The notes beneath the pieces were generated by a model. That model saw nothing but the letters and a program-made list of their open reading frames with translations. It did no database searches and was not told where the DNA came from. Made by a program: the position numbers and the translations under genes. A DNA stretch of 64,000 bases from CAYSTL01 sp964516805 (GTDB lineage: Archaea; Thermoplasmatota; Thermoplasmata; Halarchaeoplasmatales; Halarchaeoplasmataceae). Within the stretch, counting starts at the first letter, position 1; every line of letters starts with the position of its first letter. The DNA lies in the NCBI GenBank assembly GCA_964516805.1, contig CAZEXI010000002.1, positions 9,344-73,343 of the forward strand, read 5' to 3'. Below, piece after piece: positions 54,241 to 62,679 of the stretch.

Positions 54241-55389
54241 ATGACAGAAATACCCTCACTAACATACAGAGAAAAAGTCTTAATTTATCTGAATAAATAT
54301 TACAAATCTTTAGATGATAGTGAACTCCCTAAAGAAGTGACACAAGAAGGTATTTCGAAAGAGATGGGTATGTCTAGAACACATGTTTCAAGAACCGTTA
54401 GAAAATTGATAAATGAAGAATTAGTAGAAGAATCAAAATCACATATAGAAGGGAGAAAAAGAAAGTTAAAAACATACCATCTCACTCATGAGGGTTTTAT
54501 GAGATCTAAACAGATACTTTCTGAATTATCAAAAATAAATGTAAAAGTAATAAATGAAGGAAAAGAGACAGAAAAATCACTGACCGATATTCCTGATTTT
54601 ACCGATGGTAAAGTAAGTATCTTAGATATAATAAATAAAATTGAAGATGGTGACGAAGTATTAAATTTAGACAAAGAAGGCCCTTTCAATCCAGTTAAAA
54701 AAGTAGATGAGATACCAGAGGTTGATGAATTATATGGTAGAAAAGAAGAACTGGATAAATTAAATGATTGGATAAAAGGCGATGTACCTGTCCTTGTTTT
54801 ACTAGGAAGAAAAGGTTATGGCAACTCATCGCTTAGTTCAAAATTTGTAAAAAAGATTGAGGATAGACATATATTGGCACTCAATATATTCAATAATTCT
54901 GGCCAAGATTCGATCGAAAAGATCAAGAGCTTCAATAACGAAATCTGTAATAACAGTGAAAACTTGTTAGAGGGCCTAATATCAAAAAAGTGTTTGCTGG
55001 TCCTAGATGATTACTATGATGTTCCAGACGATATCGTTGATTTTTTGAGCGAATTGCTATCATCTATAGAAAAAGAGGATGAGTTAAAACTATTAATCAA
55101 CGCAAGAGAAGGTACTCCTGTATATGAAAGATTTTACACAATGGATGATATTCAAAGGGGAAAAGTTAAAGAAGTCTCACTTTCACCTTTAAATCCAAAA
55201 AACGCACAAAGAGTTCTCGGTTGTGAAATTGAAAATGAATCAATGAGAAGGATTATGCAATTTACAAAAGGTTCACCTCTACTGCTCAAATTACTTAAAG
55301 AAGATAAAAAAGAGCAGCTCGAAGAAGTTTCTCCCCTCAGCAAAGAACAAGTTTCTCTGCTGATGTTCTTAAAAACCAATACTAAATAG
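54241..55389 (+). CDS. HTH protein with P-loop NTPase domain lacking Walker A lysine
   Basis: A 382-residue protein. Residues 5-90 are a winged-helix DNA-binding domain (GISKEMGMSRTHVSRTVRKL, recognition helix near 45-57). After a linker, an NB-ARC-like NTPase domain starts at YGRKEELDKLNDW (about 165), with GRKGYGNSS at 189-197 in place of the Walker A consensus GxxGxGKS/T (Asn at the lysine position), Walker B LLVLDD at 252-257, a sensor INAREG, and GSPLLLKLL. It ends at residue 382, shortly after the NTPase core, while similar archaeal proteins continue into TPR repeats. Confidence 0.78.
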   Translation: MTEIPSLTYREKVLIYLNKYYKSLDDSELPKEVTQEGISKEMGMSRTHVSRTVRKLINEELVEESKSHIEGRKRKLKTYHLTHEGFMRSKQILSELSKINVKVINEGKETEKSLTDIPDFTDGKVSILDIINKIEDGDEVLNLDKEGPFNPVKKVDEIPEVDELYGRKEELDKLNDWIKGDVPVLVLLGRKGYGNSSLSSKFVKKIEDRHILALNIFNNSGQDSIEKIKSFNNEICNNSENLLEGLISKKCLLVLDDYYDVPDDIVDFLSELLSSIEKEDELKLLINAREGTPVYERFYTMDDIQRGKVKEVSLSPLNPKNAQRVLGCEIENESMRRIMQFTKGSPLLLKLLKEDKKEQLEEVSPLSKEQVSLLMFLKTNTK

Positions 55390-55428
55390 AAAAAACTAAT
55401 AATAGCTTTTTAATATATTTCTGATAAA

Positions 55429-55596
55429 ATGACGTTAGCTGATCTCTTCATAATGATGATGGGCATAATCTTCATAGTAAGTGGTTTGATCCTGTCTTTA
55501 CTTTTTAACGCACCTTCTATTTTTACCATAGGAATGGGAGTTATAGGGCTATTTCTTCTCATATTACCTATCACTAAAGATACCTATAAACAGTAA
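55429..55596 (+). CDS. Small two-helix membrane protein
   Basis: A 55-residue protein with two transmembrane segments (MIIFIVSGLILSLLF-type stretch near 8-26, and GMGVIGLFLLILPIT near 33-48). A TATA-like AT-rich sequence (TTAATATATT) lies about 20 bases before the ATG, suggesting a leaderless gene. It sits between the HTH-NTPase and the following small gene. No family recognised. Confidence 0.5.
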   Translation: MTLADLFIMMMGIIFIVSGLILSLLFNAPSIFTIGMGVIGLFLLILPITKDTYKQ

Positions 55597-55635
55597 TATT
55601 TTTATTATATTAGTTTATCAGCAGACTTGATAACC

Positions 55636-55926
55636 ATGTACGAAGTCTTTGTAGTAGATTCCGATAAAAAGGATGCCATGAACGAAATCATATCTGATGA
55701 TTTAATCAGTAGACAAACAACAAGTGTAAGAGATGGTAAAAGCTTAGGATTTAAGGAAGATGTATTCTATGCATTGATAGAGGGTAGTGAAGAAGCTATA
55801 GAAAGAGCTACAGAATTATTTACTGAAGAAGATATAGAAAAAGCTGAAAATGCAGAAGAGGTAAAAGAAGCGATCAAAAAGGAAGACGAAGCTGCTGCAC
55901 AGGGAATGGGCACAGTTTTCGGATGA
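55636..55926 (+). CDS. Small acidic soluble protein, unknown function
   Basis: A 96-residue acidic protein starting MYEVFVVDSDKKDAM and predicted alpha/beta (strand-helix-strand then helix). The second part reads EEDIEKAENAEEVKEAIKKE. A TATA-like sequence lies 25 bases upstream of ATG 55636; the frame also opens at a TTG at 55627. It resembles small ferredoxin-fold proteins but no family can be named. Confidence 0.65.
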   Translation: MYEVFVVDSDKKDAMNEIISDDLISRQTTSVRDGKSLGFKEDVFYALIEGSEEAIERATELFTEEDIEKAENAEEVKEAIKKEDEAAAQGMGTVFG

Positions 55927-55944
55927 AAATCCTTATCTCCAAAA

Positions 55945-56862
55945 CTAATCAGCTAGAATAGTTACCCTCATCCTTTCTTTTATTGACAACCCTTTTCTAA
56001 CACCATACATTATTTTAGATTCTGGAACTTTTGATCCTATAGATTCTAATACATCCTTAATATCATATTTAGACGAGTTTTCTCCCCGAGTTATCAGAGC
56101 GATAACCTTGTCAAAATCCTTATTTTTTAACCATGGGGAGTTAAATGCTTCTCTAGAAGCTCTGATTCCTTTTTCTCTACCCTTACCATAACCAGCACCA
56201 ATTCCAAACCCCTCCACATTGTTACAAAATCCTTTTAATCTGTCTAAATCTTCTTCTGTTATCAAATTATTAAGGTCTTCCACAGGGATGGAAATGATTT
56301 TATTCATGACAGAGAACGCTTTTTTTAGTGAAAGATGAGGGTTCATTTTAAGAAGGTTCTCGTTGCTAAAAGAAACAGATACATCTGTAATTTTTTTTAT
56401 TTTTTTGTCGATCTTTCTGGAAAGTTCTCTCCTTGATGGGCTTTCAATTTGAAAAGGAGTGGCATATAATGCTACTGAGAATACAGAAGACTTTTTACAT
56501 AGTTTAGAACAGATTGTTGAAACACCACTGCCCATACTGCCTCCCAGACCACATAAAATATAAAGTATATCATATTTTTTTATCTTTTTTTCTAAAATTT
56601 TTTCAGATCGAGTCTTATCCCTATAATCATCTGATATCTTTGTTGTTAGTATTTTCTCTATATCATTTCTAAATACCTTTATAGATGGAAAATTGTCTAA
56701 ACGATTTTCTTCTCCAACTTCATAAATATCGATATTAGAAAATTTTTTATTTTCAAAAGAAGAAATTATATTTCTTCCAGCTCCCCCTATTCCAAAGGCA
56801 GCAGCTTTTGGTCTATTTTTTTCTTTCTCTTTAGCAGCCCCTAACTTTTGCATTTTCCTCAT
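55945..56862 (-). CDS. Divergent FtsZ/tubulin-family protein
   Basis: A 305-residue member of the FtsZ family. The N-terminal GIGGAGR (24-30) matches the first Rossmann loop and GLGGSMGSG (105-113) replaces the tubulin signature GGGTGTG. ALYATPFQIE (131-140) corresponds to FtsZ KPFxFE. The C-terminal domain aligns through GFGIGAGYGKGREKGIRASR and closes with a MYGVRKGLSIKERMRVTILAD strand, broken here at its repeats. In the T7 synergy loop the first Asp may be kept (Asp205), but the second appears replaced by Arg near 208, so GTPase activity may be impaired. It ends after the C-terminal domain with no tail for cell-division partners. It is in tandem with a membrane gene. Confidence 0.8.
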   Translation of the reverse strand: MRKMQKLGAAKEKEKNRPKAAAFGIGGAGRNIISSFENKKFSNIDIYEVGEENRLDNFPSIKVFRNDIEKILTTKISDDYRDKTRSEKILEKKIKKYDILYILCGLGGSMGSGVSTICSKLCKKSSVFSVALYATPFQIESPSRRELSRKIDKKIKKITDVSVSFSNENLLKMNPHLSLKKAFSVMNKIISIPVEDLNNLITEEDLDRLKGFCNNVEGFGIGAGYGKGREKGIRASREAFNSPWLKNKDFDKVIALITRGENSSKYDIKDVLESIGSKVPESKIMYGVRKGLSIKERMRVTILAD

Positions 56863-56889
56863 CTAACTTCCCTGGTGGAATTATAGATT

Positions 56890-57294
56890 CTATAACTCCT
56901 CTTCAACGCATTCCATTATCATTTCTTTATCCCTTTTCTGGGCCCATAGACCAATAACTAAACCAACTACTGGGCCTTCAATTGATGCACTAAGTACACC
57001 AACACTGTCAGCCATATAGTTAGCAAATATCGGTGTGAAAATCAAACTGATCAATACTCCGAATATCCATCCAAAGGGCCAACCTAGAATTCTGCCAGAA
57101 AGGCTACCAGCTAAAGAACCTAAGATCAATGCTAGTCCCGTTCCTATCAATGCATCGCCAAAATTTCCTCCTTGTTCTTGACCTATAACTAAAGAGGCTA
57201 TACCAAAAACAACTAAAATCATAACTGTGGCCCACATATATGTTTCTACTCGCCATTCTTTTCCAATACCTTTAATTATGTCTCTGGCCTCCAT
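56890..57294 (-). CDS. Glycine-rich membrane protein next to the FtsZ-like gene
   Basis: A 134-residue protein with four hydrophobic segments, three of them glycine-rich (GSLAGSLSGRILGWPFGWIFG and GPVVGLVIGLWAQ) suggesting tight helix packing. It begins and ends with charged cytoplasmic tails, the C-terminal one acidic. It lies 27 bases upstream of the FtsZ-like gene on the same strand, so the two are probably one operon and it could anchor that protein to the membrane. Confidence 0.65.
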   Translation of the reverse strand: MEARDIIKGIGKEWRVETYMWATVMILVVFGIASLVIGQEQGGNFGDALIGTGLALILGSLAGSLSGRILGWPFGWIFGVLISLIFTPIFANYMADSVGVLSASIEGPVVGLVIGLWAQKRDKEMIMECVEEEL

Positions 57295-57392
57295 TTTTTA
57301 ATCTCCTATATTGAACTTTAACTTACTTCCTCATCTATAATCTTATTTTTATTTCTTTCGATAGTTTATTAAGTGACATCCACCTCTTTATG

Positions 57393-57417
57393 AACGTAGG
57401 GTTCTTTGCCCTATGTT
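57393..57417 (+). other. Stable hairpin upstream of the NosD-type gene
   Basis: AACGTAGGG (57393-57401) pairs with CCCTATGTT (57409-57417), nine pairs including one G-U, around the loop TTCTTTG. A TATA-like stretch (TTTATTAA, 57366) would start transcription near its 5' end. It could shield the 5' end of the surface-protein message or end a transcript from the minus strand. Confidence 0.35.
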
Positions 57418-57468
57418 AAAGATAAGACAAATTGAATGTGAAGAGAACAAAAAAGATAAATTTCAAGT

Positions 57469-59994
57469 ATGACTTATTATTGGATAATAAAGAATATGTC
57501 AAAAAAATTCAATGTTCCTATAATAATAATATTGGTCCTATCAATATTTATATCAGCCCCAATTCATTTAGAGTTAGATGAAAGTATATCTACAAAATCA
57601 TCTTTAGTTGAATTTGAAGCTAATAATCTTGAGCGATTCAATACAAGTTTAATTATCAAAAACAATACAAACTTTCAAGAAAAATCTCTTAAATATAATT
57701 GGACAGGAAATGGGACTGAAGATGATCCTTTTTTAATTTCAAACTATCATTTTAATATGGACCGAGTCCAAACTGGCATTTACATCGAAAATACTGATGT
57801 GAATTTTGTTATCAAAAATTGCAATATTACTAATTCTAGCTGCGGTATAGTTCTTTCAGAAGTAGAAAATGCAACGATCAAAAATAATCAATTCTACAAT
57901 AACAATTGTGGTATCAGAATATTTAACTCTGATGAAAATGAGATCGAAAGTAATCTATTTCATAAAATCAAAACATACTCAATTTATATCGAAGGTGATT
58001 CTTATGGAAACGATTTCCACAATAACAGTATGTGGGGTCCTGGTTTCTATTTTAAAGGAGATAAAATAGCTTTTACATCCCAAGAAATAACAGAAAATAA
58101 CAAGGTGAATGGTAAACCAGTCTTTTATTTCACATCTGAGGATTTTAAAAATAAATTAATCACTGGAGACCCGGGTCAGATAATCATAAGTAACTGTTCT
58201 AATGGTAGAATAAAAAATTTAGATATTAATAATACAAACATAGGGCTCATCATCTCTTTTTCTAATGATTTAAATCTTGAAAATCTAAACATCTCACATA
58301 ATGTTCAACAAGGTGTACAGGTAATTAATTCTAGAGAGATCACATTAAACAAACTTAATAGTTCATCTAACCAGCATGGTCTTTACCTCATGAATGTAGA
58401 AAACAGTTCGATCTCTAACAACCTGATATCGCACAATGAAGAAAGAGGTATATCGATAATATATTCGGAAAATAACCAGATAAAAAGAAATAAAATAAAC
58501 AATAACGAAGGTAACGGTATAGATATTTTCTCTTCTCGTTCTAATATAATCAGTGATAACCTAATAAGAAATAATAATAACAATGGAATGAACCTACATA
58601 CTTATACAAAAAGTGATTTTGGACCTATCAATGCAAGTGATCATCTATCTAACAACACCATCACTGATAATCTATTTGAAAATAATCAGGAATACGGTTT
58701 AAAACTCATTGGGTTCTGCGAAAATAATAAAATTTATTTCAATTCTTTTGTCCACAATCAAGGTTCTAATGATACATATGAGGAAAACACGATACAAGCA
58801 TTTGAAGAAGATATAAATGAAACAGAAGATAATACTTGGAGTTCTCAGAAGGGATATGGTAATTATTGGAGTGACTGGACAAGTCCTGATGAAAACAACG
58901 ATTTTATTGTAGATATACCATACCATATCGAGGGGAGTAATGCTCAAGATGATTTTCCACTAACTTCTTATCTGAGCTCAGTTTCTAGATTTTCAGCCAA
59001 GTCAGGCAGAGAAAATATAGAGTTAGCCTGGAGTAAACCAAAATATTCAATCATTTATCCCGTTTCCCAATACAAACTCTACAAAGGGTTAGGTAAAGAA
59101 AATATCAGTCTTTATAAAACATTCAATTCATCTGTTTTTTATTATACTGACCCTAATGTGACAAGTGAAAATACCTATTATTATCAATTAGAAGCGGTTA
59201 ACACTGAAGAACACTTTTCTAAAAGCCAGATTATAAGTTCTTCTCCCGATGATATCCCACCTGAAATTGTTTCTCATTCTCCATCCAATGAAAGAGTTGA
59301 TGTGTATACCAATATTACAGTGAAATTCTCTGAACCGATGCAAAGAGATTCTGTTAAAATAGAGTTTCTTAAAGAGGATGAATCAATAAATGGATCACTT
59401 CATTGGGACCAAAATGTCCTTATTTTTGATCCTGGTGAAAAATTGGATTATAAAACCACCTATTCTGTAAAGGTTGATGGAAAAGATAGAGCGGGAAATA
59501 ATCTAACTAAGTATACATGGTCATTTAAGACAGAAATATTAACCAGAGTAACTGGTAAAATAGTAGATTCAAAAGGTAAACCAATTTCTAATGTAAGTGT
59601 AAAAAGTGATACAGGTGAAAATACTACCACAGATGAAGATGGAAGATTCATGATTTTATTAAAACCTGGGAAAAGAATGCTCACGATAGAAAAAGAAGGT
59701 TATGAGATTGAAAAGAAAGATATTGACGTAGATTCAGATAGTCCAAATAATCTTGATAAAATACAGATAACAAAATCAGATTCTGGTGGCACAAATTGGT
59801 TCGTACCTCTTGCTATATTCGGTATCACTACAACAATTCTAGCTATAATCGCAGTGATAGCATTCTTCAAGGAGCAGGAAGAAATAGAAGAAGAAATCAA
59901 AGATGAGGAAGAGTTTTTCAAAGATTTATATGAGGATGATTTCGAGGAAGTTAGTAAAGAGGAATTCGAAAGTTGGTGGGAAGATAGGAAGTAA
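57469..59994 (+). CDS. Secreted NosD-type beta-helix protein with FnIII and Ig-like domains
   Basis: An 841-residue surface protein. A signal or anchor helix covers about 15-34; a right-handed parallel beta-helix of PbH1 repeats (NNTITDNLFENNQEYGLKL-type, about 90-450) ends in YGNYWSDWTSPDENNDFIVD, typical of NosD/CASH domains. Then follow fibronectin type III (about 485-570), an SbsA-type Ig domain (PPEIVSHSPSNERVDVYTNI, about 575-665), a carboxypeptidase-regulatory-like domain (about 670-750), a transmembrane helix (about 770-790) and an acidic cytoplasmic tail. The beta-helix likely binds polysaccharide. An alternative ATG is at 57496. Confidence 0.87.
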   Translation: MTYYWIIKNMSKKFNVPIIIILVLSIFISAPIHLELDESISTKSSLVEFEANNLERFNTSLIIKNNTNFQEKSLKYNWTGNGTEDDPFLISNYHFNMDRVQTGIYIENTDVNFVIKNCNITNSSCGIVLSEVENATIKNNQFYNNNCGIRIFNSDENEIESNLFHKIKTYSIYIEGDSYGNDFHNNSMWGPGFYFKGDKIAFTSQEITENNKVNGKPVFYFTSEDFKNKLITGDPGQIIISNCSNGRIKNLDINNTNIGLIISFSNDLNLENLNISHNVQQGVQVINSREITLNKLNSSSNQHGLYLMNVENSSISNNLISHNEERGISIIYSENNQIKRNKINNNEGNGIDIFSSRSNIISDNLIRNNNNNGMNLHTYTKSDFGPINASDHLSNNTITDNLFENNQEYGLKLIGFCENNKIYFNSFVHNQGSNDTYEENTIQAFEEDINETEDNTWSSQKGYGNYWSDWTSPDENNDFIVDIPYHIEGSNAQDDFPLTSYLSSVSRFSAKSGRENIELAWSKPKYSIIYPVSQYKLYKGLGKENISLYKTFNSSVFYYTDPNVTSENTYYYQLEAVNTEEHFSKSQIISSSPDDIPPEIVSHSPSNERVDVYTNITVKFSEPMQRDSVKIEFLKEDESINGSLHWDQNVLIFDPGEKLDYKTTYSVKVDGKDRAGNNLTKYTWSFKTEILTRVTGKIVDSKGKPISNVSVKSDTGENTTTDEDGRFMILLKPGKRMLTIEKEGYEIEKKDIDVDSDSPNNLDKIQITKSDSGGTNWFVPLAIFGITTTILAIIAVIAFFKEQEEIEEEIKDEEEFFKDLYEDDFEEVSKEEFESWWEDRK

Positions 59995-60000
59995 ATTATA

Positions 60001-60792
60001 TTATAGATTTGATTTACTGGTACCTCCATCTATTGGTATTGCAACACCGTTCACATAGCTAGATTTTTCAGAACTGAGGTAAGCTACCAATTCTCCTAAT
60101 TCCATAGGATCACCAATCCTTTCAAGTGGTACTCCTTCAGTCCAGAAATCTAAACCATGTTGGTAAGACTCAAAGTCGCCTCGATCCATTCCTTGCTTTA
60201 TCAGATTTTGTATCCTTTCCGTTTCATGTGGTCCCGGCAGGATCGCATTTACTCTGATCTCAGGACCTAATTCTTTCGATAATGTTTTTTCCAATCCTAT
60301 AACAGCCATCCTCACAGAGTTAGAAAGCACTAAAGATTCAAGAGCTTCTTTTACGCTAATCGATGTGATATTAACGATTGTTCCTCCATCTCCTTGTTTT
60401 AGATAATCTACAGACTCTCTGACTATCCTCACAACACTCATCACCAATAAGTCAAATGCTTTGTACCAATCGTCATCAACAGTATCCAAAAATGATCCAC
60501 TTGGAGGCCCACCAGCACATGTTACGAGATGATCTAAACCTCCATTGATATCTACTGTTTCTTCAACTAAATTTTTGATATCTTTTGGGTCTGTGATATC
60601 GCCCTGAACACCATTAACTTCACCATCGCCTATTTTATCTAATTCTTTCACTGTATCCTCTAATTTTTTCTCATCCCTTCCGTTTATTACAACATTACAT
60701 CCTTCTTTGAGCAGCGCTTTAGCTGATGCTTTACCTAACCCACTACTTGATGCTAATACTAACGCTGAATCACCTTTTATGCGTAAATCCAT
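60001..60792 (-). CDS. Short-chain dehydrogenase/reductase with altered active site
   Basis: A 263-residue SDR protein. The Rossmann fold is kept (SALVLASSSGLGKASAKALL, then NGRDEKKLE, GDITDPKD and CAGGPPSG). At the active site the usual Y-x3-K is replaced: SISVKEALESLVLSNSVRMAV has Asn-x2-Arg at the Tyr/Lys places. Such replacement is known in one SDR subgroup with unclear catalysis. The ATG at 60792 is chosen because of a GGTGG site 6-9 bases before it. It starts 4 bases after the end of the rhodanese gene on the same strand. Confidence 0.85.
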   Translation of the reverse strand: MDLRIKGDSALVLASSSGLGKASAKALLKEGCNVVINGRDEKKLEDTVKELDKIGDGEVNGVQGDITDPKDIKNLVEETVDINGGLDHLVTCAGGPPSGSFLDTVDDDWYKAFDLLVMSVVRIVRESVDYLKQGDGGTIVNITSISVKEALESLVLSNSVRMAVIGLEKTLSKELGPEIRVNAILPGPHETERIQNLIKQGMDRGDFESYQHGLDFWTEGVPLERIGDPMELGELVAYLSSEKSSYVNGVAIPIDGGTSKSNL

Positions 60793-60796
60793 TATA

Positions 60797-61123
60797 TCAA
60801 CCACCTTTTTCTATTGGATAATCTTTCTCTTTCCATGCTTCCATACCACCTTCAAAATCATTAATATTATTGAAACCTAATTTCTCTAATTTTTTAGCTG
60901 CAGTCGGACTTGCATCACAAAAAATATCTGAACAGTACACTATTATTTCATCATATTTATCAAGTTCATCGGAGTTCTTGACTATTTCCTGATAAGGTAT
61001 ATTTATCGATCCAGGTATATGCTCTTTTTGATAACTCTCCGGAGTTAATACATTGATCAAGGTAAAATCATCATTTTTTTCCAATTTTTTCTTTAATTCT
61101 TCAGCAGTTATCGTTTCAACCAT
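60797..61123 (-). CDS. Rhodanese-domain sulfurtransferase
   Basis: A 108-residue rhodanese domain. It opens with ITAEELKKKLEKNDDFTLINV, has HIPGSINIPY, and an active-site loop YCSDIFCDAS in which one of the cysteines should carry the persulfide. The final EGGMEAWKEKDYPIE is standard. The ATG at 61123 has AAGGTAG upstream; the longer frame (to 61156) is unlikely. It probably shares a transcript with the SDR gene after it. Confidence 0.9.
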   Translation of the reverse strand: MVETITAEELKKKLEKNDDFTLINVLTPESYQKEHIPGSINIPYQEIVKNSDELDKYDEIIVYCSDIFCDASPTAAKKLEKLGFNNINDFEGGMEAWKEKDYPIEKGG

Positions 61124-61226
61124 CTTATCTACCTTATATATCAATTGAAATAACAACTATAAAGATGACGGTATTCTAAATAAATCTTAAATAAGCAGAG
61201 CACTTTCTTCTATATGGGTGAAAAAA

Positions 61227-61514
61227 ATGGGTGTGTATGTTGTACTATCCAATCTGACTGATGAAGGTAGAAAAACAGTGATGGAAAAACCAGGGAGAAT
61301 AAAAGAAGTAAACAATGAGATAGAAGAAAGGGGAGCTAAAATAATAAAACAATATGTACTGATGGGGCAGTATGATTTTTTAACTATTATTGAAGCTGCA
61401 GATAAAAAAACGATGTCAAAGATAGCTATGGAGATGGGATCTAGAGGTACTATAGATACTATAACACTTCCAACAATAGATGTGGATGAGTTGATAGAAA
61501 GCATAGAAAAATAA
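61227..61514 (+). CDS. GYD domain protein
   Basis: A 95-residue protein of the GYD family. It begins MGVYVVLSNLTDEGRKTV and carries GAKIIKQYVLMGQYDFLTIIEA, in which the family GxYD occurs, then MSKIAMEMGSRGTIDTITLP. Fold is a ferredoxin-like alpha/beta dimer. Function unknown, sometimes linked to stress or ligand binding. The ATG at 61227 has GGGTG upstream. Confidence 0.88.
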   Translation: MGVYVVLSNLTDEGRKTVMEKPGRIKEVNNEIEERGAKIIKQYVLMGQYDFLTIIEAADKKTMSKIAMEMGSRGTIDTITLPTIDVDELIESIEK

Positions 61515-61522
61515 TTTTTTTT
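61515..61522 (+). terminator. T-rich terminator after the GYD gene
   Basis: A run of eight T residues starts directly after the stop codon. Confidence 0.5.
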
Positions 61523-61685
61523 GTCTCGAAATCCCATATTTTTTTATTCTGAATTGAATTTCAAATAATTTAGAACTAAAAAATTAACATTCATCCACTT
61601 TAGGAATATTTACAGTTTATCGGATAAATTTGCATCTATCCTATGACCAACAACCATATAACTTACACCTTCGATTAACTAAACG

Positions 61686-62621
61686 ATGGATAAAGTACCC
61701 AACCTTTACGAATATGAAAAACAAAAATGGGATCTTATGGAAGAAAATAAAGGACTTTCCTTGGAAGATTTATTTGATGGTATAGAAAAAGTAAATTCAA
61801 AGGGATCTTATCTCAATATTTCTACATCCGATGACATGGATGATTTTGAAATAGATGAAAAAGAATCCAAGAATGAACTGAATTCTGATTTTCAACTTAT
61901 AAAGGGTGTCGGACCAAAGACAGAAGAAAAACTAAAAAATAAAGGTTTATCAAATTTTTATGATCTGAAAGATAGTGGTTATTATGAGGATCATGTAAAA
62001 GAATTGATCGATGATATAGAAAGTCTAAATATCGGTTCCTTACAGGATAAGATCCAAAGATGGCACAATCTAGGTCATCCATTGAATTATCACCTCCTAG
62101 GCTTGATAGACATCAAAAAGGTACTTTTCTTCGATATAGAAACTCTCGGATTGAATAACTGCCCAGTTTTCCTGATAGGTACTGGTTACTATAACAATAA
62201 TAAATTCCATGTTGATCAGTTTTTGGCCAGGAACTTGGAAGAAGAAGAAGCGATAATTGAAGGATTTCATGAGAAACTAGATCTGTTCGAATATATAGCA
62301 AGTTTTAACGGTAGAAGATTCGATTCAAGATTCATCGATGATAGGTGCAGATACTATGATATCACAAAAAATATAGATCTTCCTCATTTTGACCTCCTGC
62401 ATATAGCTAGAGAAAGATGGAATGATGCACCTAATCATAAACTGATAACCCTAGAGAATCATCTTTTTGGGGAGAAAAGAGAAGATGATGTTCCAAGTTC
62501 CCTCATACCAAATTACTATAAGACTTTTCTAAAGAAGAATAATCCCGGTCCTTTAGTGCCGATAATAAAACATAACAAATTAGATATAACAACACTTTTC
62601 AGGATGTTAATAGAATTTTGA
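61686..62621 (+). CDS. HhH plus RNase H-like (DnaQ-type) exonuclease domain protein
   Basis: A 311-residue protein. Residues about 75-115 hold a helix-hairpin-helix (KGVGPKTEEKLKNKGLSNFYD) that binds DNA. Residues 140-305 form a predicted RNase H-fold exonuclease: FFDIETLGL with the first Asp-x-Glu, FNGRRFDSRFI with the second Asp, and HNKLDITTLF with a late Asp. This matches the ribonuclease_H_2 (YprB-like) family. It probably has a role in DNA repair or end trimming. A TATA-like box about 25-30 bases before the ATG suggests a leaderless start. Confidence 0.8.
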   Translation: MDKVPNLYEYEKQKWDLMEENKGLSLEDLFDGIEKVNSKGSYLNISTSDDMDDFEIDEKESKNELNSDFQLIKGVGPKTEEKLKNKGLSNFYDLKDSGYYEDHVKELIDDIESLNIGSLQDKIQRWHNLGHPLNYHLLGLIDIKKVLFFDIETLGLNNCPVFLIGTGYYNNNKFHVDQFLARNLEEEEAIIEGFHEKLDLFEYIASFNGRRFDSRFIDDRCRYYDITKNIDLPHFDLLHIARERWNDAPNHKLITLENHLFGEKREDDVPSSLIPNYYKTFLKKNNPGPLVPIIKHNKLDITTLFRMLIEF

Positions 62622-62679
62622 TAGTATATCAGAGAATTCACGAAAAACCTTATAATTGGGTAAAAAAATTGTTTTTATA

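Noticed and set aside
55945..56862. Assignment of the FtsZ-like gene to CetZ or TubZ
   Set aside because: CetZ and TubZ keep the GGGTGTG loop; this one does not, and the closing strand is FtsZ-like.
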